A DNA stretch of 64,000 nt from positions 248,001 to 312,000 of the forward strand of contig CAWJLS010000007.1 in the NCBI GenBank assembly GCA_963843755.1. Direction: 5' to 3'. The translations under genes and the position numbers were made by a program. Each line of letters starts with the position of its first letter. Within the stretch, counting starts at the first letter, position 1. Shown here in pieces: positions 1 to 8,953 of the stretch. This DNA is from CAWJLS01 sp963843755 (GTDB lineage Bacteria > Acidobacteriota > Thermoanaerobaculia > Multivoradales > DATKCC01). The notes beneath the pieces are model-generated. The model ran no database searches, was not told the origin of the DNA, and saw only the letters and a program-made list of their open reading frames with translations.

Positions 1-206
1 TGCCGGGGCAGCTCCCAGCTCTTCATCGCGGTCTCGAGACGCCGCTCGTAGAGGCGGTAGAACGGCCATTGGAGGCTGCGCCGGGCGAGCTCCCAGAGGT
101 GGCGCAGGACGCCCGAGGTCTTGCCGGGTCGGGAGCGCGAGGCGGCGCCGTCGTCGAGGGTGCTCGGCATGCTCATGGTGTCTGAAACGGTGGCGGGGTC
201 GGCCAT
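1..206 (-). CDS. Probable isoprenyl transferase (UppS family), N-terminal fragment
   Basis: This is the first 68 codons of a minus-strand gene that runs off the left edge. An open frame starts at ATG 206 and has no stop up to base 1. After a disordered head it reads ...FYRLYERRLE... and ends in ...ELPR just at the window edge. In cis-prenyltransferases (undecaprenyl diphosphate synthases) of high-GC bacteria a similar LYxRRxE segment comes just before the P(R/K)H start of the catalytic domain. That is the only basis for the name; no catalytic residue lies in the window. In-frame ATGs at 176 and 170 are alternative starts. Confidence 0.45.
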   Translation of the reverse strand, partial: MADPATVSDTMSMPSTLDDGAASRSRPGKTSGVLRHLWELARRSLQWPFYRLYERRLETAMKSWELPR

Positions 207-273
207 CTTCCCCAGGCTCTCGCCAGCATACCGGAGTCTCGGGCGAAGCCCGGCCGGGCGCTTCCCCGGGGCG

Positions 274-1296
274 TCAGCCGGCGGCCGGACCGGCCTCGCC
301 GACCAGCCGGCAGAAGGTGGCTGAATCGATGTTGGCGCCGCAGACGATGAGGCCGACCCGACGGCCGGAGAGCTGCTCGCGCAGGGGGCCGAGCAGGGCG
401 GCGGTGGCGGCCGCGCCGGCAGGCTCGACCGCCAGCTTGGCCTCGCGGAAGAGCAGCGCCATGGCGCTGCGCAGGGCGTCGTCGTCCACCTTGACGAGCT
501 GGTCGACGAACTGCCGGCAGAGGCCGAAGCTGTAGGGCGCGGCATGGGGCGCGCCGAGGCTGTCGGCGATCGTCCGCACCCGGTCGATCGCCTCCGGCTT
601 ACCCGAGGCGAAGCTCCGGTGCATCGTGTCCGCCCCCTCGGGCTCGACGCCGAAGACCGAGCAGCCGGGCGCCGCCTGTTTGACCGCGGCCGAGATCCCG
701 GCAGCCAGGCCGCCGCCGCCGATCGGCACGATCACGGCGTCCAGCCCCGGCACCTGCTCGGTCAGCTCGAGGCCGACGCCGGCGGTGCCCAGGACGACCT
801 CGGTGCCCTCGAACGGATGGACGAAGAAGCGCCCCTCCTCGCGCTCGATGCGCGCCACCTCGTCGAACGCCTGGTGGACGTCGTCGACCAGCACCACCTC
901 GGCGCCGTAAGCCCGGCAGCCGGCGACCCGGGCCGGGCTGGCGCTCTTCGGCATGACGACCTTGGCCGTGGTGCCGAGGGCCTGGGCGGCGAAGCCGACC
1001 GCCATGGCGTGGTTGCCGGCGGAGACGGCGGTGACCCCGCGCTCGAGCGCCGCCGGGTCCCGTTCCTGGAGGGCGAGCATCGTCAGCAGCGCCCCCCGCG
1101 GCTTGAAGGTGCCGGCGTACTGGAACAGCTCGAGCTTGAGCCAGACCTCCGTGTCGGCGCCGGCCTCGGAGCCGAGGAGGGCGTCGATCTCCCGGCCCCG
1201 CCAGCGCCAGACGGGGGTGGTGCGCACGCGCTCGCCGAGCCGCTCGCGGGCGGCGCGGATCTGCTCGAGGGTCGGGGGCTCCGGGCGGTCTACCAT
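274..1296 (-). CDS. PLP-dependent threonine/serine dehydratase family protein
   Basis: This is a 340-residue fold-type II PLP enzyme of the threonine dehydratase / serine racemase family, which deaminates hydroxy-amino acids to 2-oxoacids in the cytoplasm. The PLP lysine lies in GTFKPRGA near residue 65. A SAGNHAMA substrate loop and a GGGGLAAG phosphate-binding loop follow in the usual order. Length fits the short catabolic type without a C-terminal ACT regulatory domain, so feedback control by isoleucine is not expected. ATG 1296 was chosen over the upstream TTG at 1326, which would add ten residues unlike the family. The gene stands alone, divergent from the phosphatase gene. Threonine dehydratase and serine racemase cannot be told apart here. 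Confidence 0.85.
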   Translation of the reverse strand: MVDRPEPPTLEQIRAARERLGERVRTTPVWRWRGREIDALLGSEAGADTEVWLKLELFQYAGTFKPRGALLTMLALQERDPAALERGVTAVSAGNHAMAVGFAAQALGTTAKVVMPKSASPARVAGCRAYGAEVVLVDDVHQAFDEVARIEREEGRFFVHPFEGTEVVLGTAGVGLELTEQVPGLDAVIVPIGGGGLAAGISAAVKQAAPGCSVFGVEPEGADTMHRSFASGKPEAIDRVRTIADSLGAPHAAPYSFGLCRQFVDQLVKVDDDALRSAMALLFREAKLAVEPAGAAATAALLGPLREQLSGRRVGLIVCGANIDSATFCRLVGEAGPAAG

Positions 1297-1400
1297 GGCT
1301 GATCGGTATTCAGTCGGCGGTCTCAAGGGGCTCCGATCCTAGCAGTCCGCAACCCGCGGCGGCTCCGGTCGTACATGATGCGAGGGAGACTTCCGGCCAG

Positions 1401-3695
1401 ATGAAGATCCGAACCCAGCTCATCGCCGCCTTCTTCGTCCTCGCCATCTTGCCGTTGACGGCGATCGTCCTGTTCTCCTACGTCACCTCGCTCCGGGCCG
1501 TGCGCTCGGCGATGGAGGAGGAGACCCGGGCGCTGACCCAGGAGATGGACGGGCGGATGGCGTCGATCCGTAACGACCTGGCGGAGAGCTTCGATCGCCT
1601 GGTCCAGTTCCCGTTCCGTAGCCTCTCCGGCGACCCCTCGGTGGCGGCCGACGCCCAGCCGCTGCTCGACGAGCTGGTCCTGGCGATGGGTGACAGCGCA
1701 CGGCTCGTCCAGTCGCTGGAGTTCGTGCCGGCGCCGCCGGCCCCGGCTGCACCCCCGGCGGGCGGGGTGCCGGATCCCGGTGGTCCGGGCGGCTCCATCC
1801 CGTCCGATGCGTCCGAGCCGGCCCCTCCGGTTCCTCCGGCCCCTCGTGGCGAGGGCGCGGCCGCGGCAGCCGCCACCCCCGGGGCCCTCTCCGAACCGGT
1901 CCCCTCCGCGGCGCCGGGCTCGGGCGCTGTGGTGATCGACGTGCCGCGCGTCCTCCAGGAGCTCAAGGTGGCCAAGCGCTCGGCGGCGGCGGGCAAGGCG
2001 GGGGCGGCCGACGTCGACGCGGCGGTGGGCCTGGCGGTCGAGGTGCTGGGCGAGCTGGCCGCCAACCTGGACGCCGAGCAGCGCTCGATCGAGGAGGATC
2101 TGCGCCAGGCCGAGGCGGGAGGGCGGGCGATCCCCGCGGCGACCCGGGAGCGGATGGAGTCGACCCTCGAAGCCCAGCGCAAGGCCCGCGAGGTGGTCAC
2201 GGAGCGATTGCACCAGGCGATCGAGGCTCGCCGCAAGCTGAGCCGGAGCGAGCGCGAGGCGCTGGAGAAGCGCCGCCGGGAGCAGCGCCTGCTGCTCGGC
2301 CGCGAGTTCCAGGTGCCGGTCGAGGAGCAGGGCAAGGTGATCGGCCACGTCACGGCCTCCATCGCCAGCGAGAACGTGCTGGCCGAGGTTCTCCAGCGGA
2401 GCACCCGCGGCGAGGGCGAGATCCCGTTCGCCATCGATCGGGACGGCAACCTCTACACCAGCGGCGAGGACGACCGGGCGGTCGTCGAGGGGCTGGAGCT
2501 GCGCCGGGGGGACGACGGCCGCTGGGAGCCGTCCGAGGAGCGGGGCGAGTGGGTCGTCGGCTCGTCCGAGGACGCGGCGAGCGGCATGAGCTTCGGAGTG
2601 GCGCGCCCGATCCGCCGCTCCCTGGCCGCCGTGCGCGCCACCGCGGCCCGCAACTTCGGCGTCGGCCTCGGCCTCGTGGTGGTCGGCCTGATCGGCATCC
2701 AGCCGCTCGCCCGGCGGATGACCCGGCACCTCGATGCGGTCACCCGCGGCGCGGAGCGCATCGCCAAGGGCGACCTGCTGACCCGCGTGCCGGTGCGCTC
2801 GGCCAGCGAGTTCGGGCAGCTCGCCCAGGCGTTCAACCGCATGGCCGAAGACCTCTCCCACCACCAGGAGCTGGAGATGAAGCAGCGCCTGGTCCAGGCC
2901 GAGCTGGCGCGCAAGAGCCACGAGCTCGAGGAGGCGCGGCGCTTCCAGCTCTCCCTGCTGCCGCGCTGCCTGCCGGACCACCCGACCCTGGAGCTGGCGG
3001 TCGCCATGACCACGGCGACCGAGGTCGGCGGGGACTTCTACGACTTCTACACCGGCGCCGACGAGGAGGTGCTGACGGTCGCGGTCGGCGACGCCACGGG
3101 CCACGGCGCCCGCGCCGGCACCATGGTGACCGTGGTCAAGAGCCTGCTGATCGCCGACGCCGGCGGCTCGGCACCGGCGGAGTTCCTGTGCTCCGCCAAC
3201 CGGGCGATCCGCCGCATGGAGCTCCAGCGCATGACCATGGCCCTGTGCATGGCCCGCTTCGAAGGGCGGACCCTGACCATCGCCTCGGCCGGCATGCCAC
3301 CGGTGTTGGTGCACCGTGCGCACCGGGACGGCTCCGGCGACGGGGCGAGCGACGCGGGGGGTGCCGGTGGCCCTCGCACTGGGGAAGAGACGGTCGAGGA
3401 GATCGCCCTGCCCGGTATGCCGCTGGGCGGCCTGGACGAGACCTACCGGGAGAGCACTCTGGAGCTGGCCCCGGGCGACACCGTCCTGCTGCTGAGCGAC
3501 GGCCTGCCGGAGCTGCCGAACCGGGCCGGCGATCCGCTCGGCTACGCCGCGGTCCAGCGGCGCTTCGGCGAGGTCGCCGACAACCCGCCCGAGGAGATCA
3601 TCCGGGCGCTCGAGCAGGCCGCGCGGGCCTGGGCCGGCGGCGCCACCCCGGCCGACGACCTGACCTTCGTCGTCGCCAGGGTCCGCTCCGCCTGA
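1401..3695 (+). CDS. Membrane-anchored HAMP / SpoIIE-type (PP2C) serine phosphatase
   Basis: This 764-residue protein looks like a transmembrane signalling phosphatase of the RsbU/SpoIIE class. A first membrane helix lies at about residues 8-28. A long extracytoplasmic region follows, with a Pro/Ala/Gly-rich stretch (about 112-170) and a Glu/Arg-rich predicted coiled coil (about 215-300). A second helix is at about 415-435, then a HAMP-like linker, another coiled coil, and a C-terminal SpoIIE domain with metal-binding motifs VGGDFYDFY (about 541) and VGDATGHG. Such proteins usually dephosphorylate an anti-sigma-factor antagonist. No anti-sigma or STAS partner gene lies next to it, so its target is unknown. 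A short GC-rich spacer separates it from the convergent acetyltransferase gene. Confidence 0.85.
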   Translation: MKIRTQLIAAFFVLAILPLTAIVLFSYVTSLRAVRSAMEEETRALTQEMDGRMASIRNDLAESFDRLVQFPFRSLSGDPSVAADAQPLLDELVLAMGDSARLVQSLEFVPAPPAPAAPPAGGVPDPGGPGGSIPSDASEPAPPVPPAPRGEGAAAAAATPGALSEPVPSAAPGSGAVVIDVPRVLQELKVAKRSAAAGKAGAADVDAAVGLAVEVLGELAANLDAEQRSIEEDLRQAEAGGRAIPAATRERMESTLEAQRKAREVVTERLHQAIEARRKLSRSEREALEKRRREQRLLLGREFQVPVEEQGKVIGHVTASIASENVLAEVLQRSTRGEGEIPFAIDRDGNLYTSGEDDRAVVEGLELRRGDDGRWEPSEERGEWVVGSSEDAASGMSFGVARPIRRSLAAVRATAARNFGVGLGLVVVGLIGIQPLARRMTRHLDAVTRGAERIAKGDLLTRVPVRSASEFGQLAQAFNRMAEDLSHHQELEMKQRLVQAELARKSHELEEARRFQLSLLPRCLPDHPTLELAVAMTTATEVGGDFYDFYTGADEEVLTVAVGDATGHGARAGTMVTVVKSLLIADAGGSAPAEFLCSANRAIRRMELQRMTMALCMARFEGRTLTIASAGMPPVLVHRAHRDGSGDGASDAGGAGGPRTGEETVEEIALPGMPLGGLDETYRESTLELAPGDTVLLLSDGLPELPNRAGDPLGYAAVQRRFGEVADNPPEEIIRALEQAARAWAGGATPADDLTFVVARVRSA

Positions 3696-3732
3696 CCGGC
3701 CGGCGGCCTGGCGCGGCCGGCCGCGGCGACGG

Positions 3733-4035
3733 TCAATCCCGGGCGACCAGGTCCTGATAGTCCGGGTGACGCGCCAGCCAGGCCTCGACGTAGGAGCAGG
3801 AGGGGATGATCCTGTAGCCTTCGGCCCGGGCCCAGTCGAGGGCGTAGCGGACCAGCTTGCCGGCGATCCCCTTGCCGCGGGCGGCGGGTGGCACCCGGGT
3901 GCTGGCATAGTCGAGCACCTGGTCTCCCACCGGGCGGTAGACGAGGACCGCCCGGGTGTCCTCGGCGCCTCCGACGGAGGCCTCGAAGCGGCTTTCGGAC
4001 GGGTTGTGGCGGATCTCCAGCGGGGCGTCGTCCAT
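3733..4035 (-). CDS. Small GNAT-like N-acetyltransferase (YjdJ type)
   Basis: This 100-residue protein is a minimal GCN5-related acetyltransferase. The acetyl-CoA pyrophosphate loop is visible as VPPAARGKGIAGKL (residues about 48-61), followed by the helix VRYALDWARAEG and a conserved PSCSYVxxW segment typical of the compact YjdJ/Acetyltransf_CG family. These proteins are about 90-100 residues, so it is complete. The substrate is unknown for the family. It converges with the phosphatase gene and has no operon partner. Confidence 0.8.
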   Translation of the reverse strand: MDDAPLEIRHNPSESRFEASVGGAEDTRAVLVYRPVGDQVLDYASTRVPPAARGKGIAGKLVRYALDWARAEGYRIIPSCSYVEAWLARHPDYQDLVARD

Positions 4036-4266
4036 GGGGGTCTCCTGATCGTCTAGACGGAGAAGGCTACTCTACGGGGACTCGATTGCAAGCCGTGGGC
4101 CTCGGCCCCGAAGCCTGGGGCCTGACAGTTGTCATGCCGTCTTCGTGACCCGGGCCACTAGGCGCCGGCGACCGAGCCGGCGGATGATGCAGACCGTTCC
4201 GATCATGGCGGTGCAGCGGCGGGCGCAACCTCCGGCCGGGACCACCGTACCGTGACAGACGTGGGG

Positions 4267-5565
4267 ATGACCGAAACGATGACCGAGTCACGACAAGCCC
4301 TCGACGCCCTCCGGATCGACCGCGCGCCGGAGCTGCCTCCCACCGGTGCCGGCCGGCGGGTGCTCTGGATCGTTCTGGCGCTGCTGGTGGTGGCCGCCGC
4401 CGTGGTCGGCCTCCTCCGGTGGCGCCGCGGGGCGGCCCTGCCGCGGGTGGTCACGGCGACGGTGCAGGCGGTCGGCGGCGGCAGCCCGGCGGTGCTCGAC
4501 GCCTCGGGCTACGTCACCGCCCGCCGCCAGGCGACCGTCTCCTCCAAGGTCACCGGCAAGATCGTCGAGGTCCTGGTGGAGGAGGGGATGGCGGTCGAGG
4601 AAGGGCAGGTGCTGGCCCGGCTCGACGACACCACCGCCCAGGCGGCGCTCCGGCTGTCCCGGGCGAACCTGGAGGCGACCCGCCGGTCGGTGGCCGAGAC
4701 CGAGGTCCGGCTGAAAAAGGCCGAGCTCGACCTGGAGCGGGCCCGGACCCTGGTCGGCAAGAAGGTCGCAGCCCAGGCCGACCTGGACGCCGCCCGCACG
4801 GAGCAGGAGGCGCTCGAGGCGCGGTTGGCGCTCGAGCGCGAGCAGGTGGAGGTGGCGCGGCGCGAGGTCGACACCCGGCAGGTGACGGTCGACGACGCGG
4901 TGATCCGGGCGCCGTTCGACGGCGTCGCGGTCACCAAGGACGCCCAGCCCGGCGAGATGATCTCGCCGGTCTCGGCCGGCGGCGGCTTCACCCGCACCGG
5001 CATCTGCACCCTGGTCGACATGAGCTCGCTCGAGATCGAGGTCGACGTCGGCGAGAGCTACATCCAGCGGGTGCGCCCGGACCAGCCGGTGGAGGCGACC
5101 CTCGACGCCTACCCCGACTGGCGGATCCCCGGGCGGGTCATCACCATCGTGCCGGCCGCCGACCGGGAGAAGGCGACCGTGCGGGTGCGCATCGCCTTCG
5201 ACCGGCTCGACCCGCGGATCCTGCCGGACATGGGGGTGCACGTCGCCTTCCTGGACGAGGGATCGGCGGCGGGGGAGGAGGCGCGGGAGCCCGCGGCGGT
5301 CCGGCTGCTGGTGCCGCGGGCGGCGATCCGCCAGGGGCTGCAGGGCGGAGACGTGGCCTTCGTCGTGACCGACGGCGGCGCGGACGGTGGGGACGGAGGG
5401 CCGACCGTCTCCCGGCGGCCGGTGACCACCGGCGCGGTCGAGGGCGAGCGGGTCCAGGTGCTCTCCGGGCTCGCGGCCGGCGACAGAGTGGTGGTCGAAG
5501 GGCCGTCGGCGCTGGCCGACGGCGACCGGGTGCGCATCGAGACGGCGTCCGGCGGCGCGGGCTGA
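4267..5565 (+). CDS. Periplasmic adaptor subunit of MacAB/RND-type efflux system (HlyD family)
   Basis: This is the membrane-fusion protein of a tripartite export system. An N-terminal anchor helix (about residues 30-50) is followed by a biotinyl-lipoyl half-motif, a long alpha-hairpin (about residues 120-210, rich in Arg, Glu and Ala), the second lipoyl half (IRAPFDGVAV) and beta-barrel domains. It is followed after 77 bp by an ATPase and two FtsX-type permease genes, so it most likely bridges this ABC exporter to an outer-membrane channel; no TolC-like gene is nearby. The start is uncertain: GTG 4252, ATG 4267 and ATG 4279 are in frame and none has a convincing SD at ideal spacing. Confidence 0.85.
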   Translation: MTETMTESRQALDALRIDRAPELPPTGAGRRVLWIVLALLVVAAAVVGLLRWRRGAALPRVVTATVQAVGGGSPAVLDASGYVTARRQATVSSKVTGKIVEVLVEEGMAVEEGQVLARLDDTTAQAALRLSRANLEATRRSVAETEVRLKKAELDLERARTLVGKKVAAQADLDAARTEQEALEARLALEREQVEVARREVDTRQVTVDDAVIRAPFDGVAVTKDAQPGEMISPVSAGGGFTRTGICTLVDMSSLEIEVDVGESYIQRVRPDQPVEATLDAYPDWRIPGRVITIVPAADREKATVRVRIAFDRLDPRILPDMGVHVAFLDEGSAAGEEAREPAAVRLLVPRAAIRQGLQGGDVAFVVTDGGADGGDGGPTVSRRPVTTGAVEGERVQVLSGLAAGDRVVVEGPSALADGDRVRIETASGGAG

Positions 5566-5642
5566 GCGGCCGAACGACCTGGGCACGATCGATCGAGTGA
5601 CCTGAGACGGCGACAGCGACAGTGAGAGGGGAGACCGAGGAG

Positions 5643-6341
5643 ATGAGCGACGACATCCTGATCCACCTGCGTGACGTGACCAAGTCGTACAAGCGGGGAC
5701 GCGAGACGGTCGAGGTGCTCCAGCACCTGGACCTGGCGGTGCCACGGGGCGACTTCGTCGCCCTGATGGGGCCGTCCGGCTCCGGCAAGACGACCCTGCT
5801 CAACCTGATCGGCGGCCTCGACCGGCCGAGCTCCGGTGAGGTGGAGGTCGAAGGCCAGCGGATCGACCGCATGTCGGGAAGCGGTCTCGCCGCGTGGCGC
5901 GCGCGCCACGTCGGGTTCGTCTTCCAGTTCTACAACCTGCTGCCGGTGCTGACCGCCGAGCGCAACGTCGAGGTGCCGCTGCTGCTCACCGGCCTCTCCC
6001 GGTCCCAGCGCAAGCAGCACGTGGCGGCGGCGCTCGACGTGGTCGGCCTGTCGGACCGGGCCAAGCACCACCCGCGCGAGCTCTCGGGCGGCCAGGAGCA
6101 GCGGGTCGGCATCGCCCGGGCGATCGTCTCCGACCCGACCTTCCTGCTCTGCGACGAGCCGACCGGCGACCTCGACCGCACCACCGGCACCGAGATCCTC
6201 GAGCTGTTGAGCGCCCTCAACCGTGAGCACGGCAAGACCATCGTCATGGTCACCCACGATCCGCGCGCCGCCGGCTTCGCCCGGCGCACGCTGGTGGTCG
6301 AGGAGGGCCGGCTGCGGCCCGCCGAGGAGGCGGTGGCGTGA
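5643..6341 (+). CDS. ABC transporter ATP-binding protein (MacB/LolD type)
   Basis: This is the nucleotide-binding subunit, 232 residues. It has Walker A GPSGSGKTT, the Q-loop in FVFQFYNL, signature LSGGQEQR, Walker B FLLCDEPTGDLD and the H-loop VTHD, all intact. ATG 5643 is preferred because GAGGAG lies directly upstream; an upstream start at 5622 would add seven residues. Its stop overlaps the GTG of the first permease gene by 4 bp, indicating translational coupling. The MacB/LolD subfamily drives mechanotransmission across the periplasm rather than transport through the membrane domain. The substrate is unknown. Confidence 0.92.
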   Translation: MSDDILIHLRDVTKSYKRGRETVEVLQHLDLAVPRGDFVALMGPSGSGKTTLLNLIGGLDRPSSGEVEVEGQRIDRMSGSGLAAWRARHVGFVFQFYNLLPVLTAERNVEVPLLLTGLSRSQRKQHVAAALDVVGLSDRAKHHPRELSGGQEQRVGIARAIVSDPTFLLCDEPTGDLDRTTGTEILELLSALNREHGKTIVMVTHDPRAAGFARRTLVVEEGRLRPAEEAVA

Positions 6342-7507
6342 TCCCCCTCCTGGGCCCCAAGTACTTCCCGTTGGTCTGGAAGAGCCTCGGCCGGCGCAAG
6401 ATGCGCACCATCTTCACGATCTTGTCGGTGTTCGTGGCGTTCGTCCTGTTCGCCCTGCTGGCGGCGATCCGTACGGGCTTCACCGGCGGGGTCGAGCTGG
6501 CCGGTGCCAACCGCCTGATCACCACCCACAAGGTGTCGATCATCCAGCCCCTGCCGGCGAGCTACGAGGCCGATATCGAGTCGATCGCGGGGGTGGTGGA
6601 CGCCACGCCGGCCACCTGGTTCGGCGGCGTCTACCAGGACAAGCGGAACTTCTTCGCCCAGATCGCCGTCGAGCCGTCGGAGTGGCTGGCGATGTACCCG
6701 GAGTACGTCCTGACGCCGGCGGAGAAGGAGTCGTGGCTCGCCCACCGGACCGGCGCCATCGCCGGGCGCTCGCTGGCCGAGCGCTTCGGCTGGAAGGTGG
6801 GCGACCGGATCCCGATCCAGGCCACCATCTGGCAGCGCAAAGACGGCTCGAAGACCTGGGAGTTCACCCTCGAAGGGATCTACGACGGCGCCGAGGAGGG
6901 GACCGACACGAGCCAGTTCTTCTTCCGCCAGGACTATCTCCAGGAGGCGCGGGCCTATGGCGAGGGTCTGGTCGGCTGGTACGTCGTGCGCGTCGCAGAC
7001 CCGGACCGCGCGGCCGAGATCGGCGACGCGATCGACGCCAAGTTCGCCAACTCCCCGGCGGAGACCAAGTCTCCGACCGAGCGGGCGTTCGTCCAGTCGT
7101 TCGCCAACCAGGTGGGCGACATCGGCGAGATCGTCACGGCGATCCTGGGGGCGGTCTTCTTCACCATCCTGATCGTCACCGGCAACACCATGGCCCAGGC
7201 GGTGCGCGAGCGGATCGGCGAGCTCGCCGTGCTCAAGACCCTCGGGTTCACGGGCTCCCGGGTGCTCGCCCTGGTGCTCGCCGAGTCGCTGCTGATCTGC
7301 GCTCTGGGCGGCGGGTTCGGCCTGTTGATCGGCTGGGCGGTGGTGAGCAACGTCGACAACAGCCAGATGTTCTCGGCGTTCTACCTGAGTACCATCGACG
7401 TGATCGCCGGCGCCGTTCTGATCGGCGCCCTGGGAGTCGTCGCCGGCATCCTGCCGGCGCTTCGCGCCATGCGCCTCGACGTGGTCGCGGCGTTGAGGAG
7501 GGGGTGA
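6338..7507 (+). CDS. ABC transporter permease, FtsX/MacB fold (first copy)
   Basis: This 389-residue permease has the MacB topology: one N-terminal membrane helix (about residues 20-42), a large periplasmic domain (about 45-265), and three C-terminal helices with the FtsX-type AVLKTLGFTGSRV loop that contacts the ATPase. It starts at GTG 6338 inside the ATPase stop codon and ends overlapping the next permease gene, forming a four-gene exporter operon. Two different permease genes suggest a heterodimeric transporter. Confidence 0.9.
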   Translation: MIPLLGPKYFPLVWKSLGRRKMRTIFTILSVFVAFVLFALLAAIRTGFTGGVELAGANRLITTHKVSIIQPLPASYEADIESIAGVVDATPATWFGGVYQDKRNFFAQIAVEPSEWLAMYPEYVLTPAEKESWLAHRTGAIAGRSLAERFGWKVGDRIPIQATIWQRKDGSKTWEFTLEGIYDGAEEGTDTSQFFFRQDYLQEARAYGEGLVGWYVVRVADPDRAAEIGDAIDAKFANSPAETKSPTERAFVQSFANQVGDIGEIVTAILGAVFFTILIVTGNTMAQAVRERIGELAVLKTLGFTGSRVLALVLAESLLICALGGGFGLLIGWAVVSNVDNSQMFSAFYLSTIDVIAGAVLIGALGVVAGILPALRAMRLDVVAALRRG

Positions 7508-7509
7508 GT

Positions 7510-8709
7510 GTGACCGGACCGATCCACTGGCTCGAACAGGTGGCGATCGTCACCTGGCTGAACGTCAAGAGCATTCCCCGGCGCTGGGGTTCGTCGGCGG
7601 CGGCGATCGTCGGCGTGGCCGGCGTGGTGGCGGTGCTGGTGGCCGTGCTGTCGATCGCCCAGGGCTTTCGCAAGACGATGGAGTCGACCGGCTCGCCCGA
7701 CGTGGCGGTGATCCTGCGCGGCGGTAGCCAGGCCGAGATGAACAGCATCATCGGCCGGGACGCCGCCCGGATCATCGCCGACGCGCCGGGCATCCTGCGG
7801 GTCGACGGTGAGCCGATGGCGTCAGCGGAGCTGTTCGTGGTGGTCGACGTGCCCAAACGCACGACCGACACGGTCGCCAACGTGCCGTTGCGTGGGGTCG
7901 GACCGGCGGCGTTCGAGATCCGCAAGAATCTCCGGATCGTCGAGGGGCGGCGCTTCACGCCCGGCAAGAACGAGGTCATCGTCGGACGCGCCGCGGCCGG
8001 GGAGTTCGCCGGTCTCGACGTGGGCAACACGCTGCGCTGGGGAGAGACCGAGTGGACCGTGGTCGGCCGCTTCGACGCCGGTGGCACCGTGGCGGACTCC
8101 GAGATCTGGTGCGACGTCGGAGTGCTCCAGCCCGCCTACCGGCGCGGCACGAGCTACCAGGCGGTCTACGCCCGGCTGACCTCTCCGGATGCGCTCGACG
8201 AGCTGGCGGCGGCGCTCGGAGCCGACCCGCGGCTCGACGTGTCGGTCGAACGCGAGACCGAGTACTACGCCGAGCAATCGCGGACGTTGACCAAGTTCAT
8301 TTCAGGGCTGGGCACCTTGATCGCGGTGCTCATGGGGATCGGGGCGGCGTTCGGCGCGCTCAACACCATGTACACGGCGGTGGCGGCGCGCACCCGCGAG
8401 ATCGCGACCCTGCGCGCCCTGGGCTTCCGCTCCGGGCCGGTGGTGCTCTCGGTGCTGACCGAGTCGCTGCTCCTGGCCCTGCTGGGCGGGGCGATCGGCG
8501 GTGGCCTGGCCTTCGCGCTGTTCGACGGCTACCAGGCGGCGACGCTCAACTGGCAGAGCTTCTCCCAGGTGGCGTTCGCTTTCCGGATCACGCCGGAGCT
8601 GCTGGTCCAGGGGATGGCCTGGGCGTTGGCGATCGGGGTGGTGGGCGGGCTGTTCCCGGCGGTGCGGGCGGCGCGGATGCCGGTGGCGTCGGCGCTGCGG
8701 GAGCTTTGA
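7510..8709 (+). CDS. ABC transporter permease, FtsX/MacB fold (second copy)
   Basis: This is the second FtsX-type permease of the exporter, 399 residues, with a single N-terminal helix (about 25-50), a MacB-like periplasmic domain, and three C-terminal helices including the TREIATLRALGFRSG coupling loop. Two in-frame GTG starts exist, at 7504 and 7510. The SD AGGAGG at 7496-7501 is only 2 nt from the first but 8 nt from the second, so 7510 is preferred. It is likely to pair with the preceding permease. Confidence 0.88.
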   Translation: MTGPIHWLEQVAIVTWLNVKSIPRRWGSSAAAIVGVAGVVAVLVAVLSIAQGFRKTMESTGSPDVAVILRGGSQAEMNSIIGRDAARIIADAPGILRVDGEPMASAELFVVVDVPKRTTDTVANVPLRGVGPAAFEIRKNLRIVEGRRFTPGKNEVIVGRAAAGEFAGLDVGNTLRWGETEWTVVGRFDAGGTVADSEIWCDVGVLQPAYRRGTSYQAVYARLTSPDALDELAAALGADPRLDVSVERETEYYAEQSRTLTKFISGLGTLIAVLMGIGAAFGALNTMYTAVAARTREIATLRALGFRSGPVVLSVLTESLLLALLGGAIGGGLAFALFDGYQAATLNWQSFSQVAFAFRITPELLVQGMAWALAIGVVGGLFPAVRAARMPVASALREL

Positions 8710-8953
8710 CGCGATCGCCCCTCCTCATCCTGACCTTCTCCTCCCCGTGCTTTCCGTGGGTCTTTGGCGAAAGGGGTTTGCGCTCCAAGCTCGGGGCGTT
8801 CGCTGCCCTATCGTGGGCTTCTTGTCGGCCTTGCGTAGGGTCGAAAGGGTGCAGGCGATGGAGAAATCCCGGGTCTATACTCGGGTCGCGCCAGCTTCGA
8901 TCCAAGCTCGATCCGATTTCCCGAACGACCCGCATCACTTCCAGGGGGACCCG

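Noticed and set aside
3696..3732. GC-rich inverted repeat as terminator between convergent genes
   Set aside because: The stem is short and irregular, there is no T-tract, and GGCC-rich inverted repeats are frequent by chance here.
1323..3908. An 861-codon open frame antisense to the SpoIIE-type phosphatase gene
   Set aside because: It lies wholly opposite a gene with clear domains, its protein is His/Arg/Gly-rich nonsense typical of GC-rich shadows, and it has no SD.
8876..8881. TATACT as promoter of the BNR-repeat gene
   Set aside because: A good -10 hexamer, but no -35 at 16-19 bp; too weak alone.
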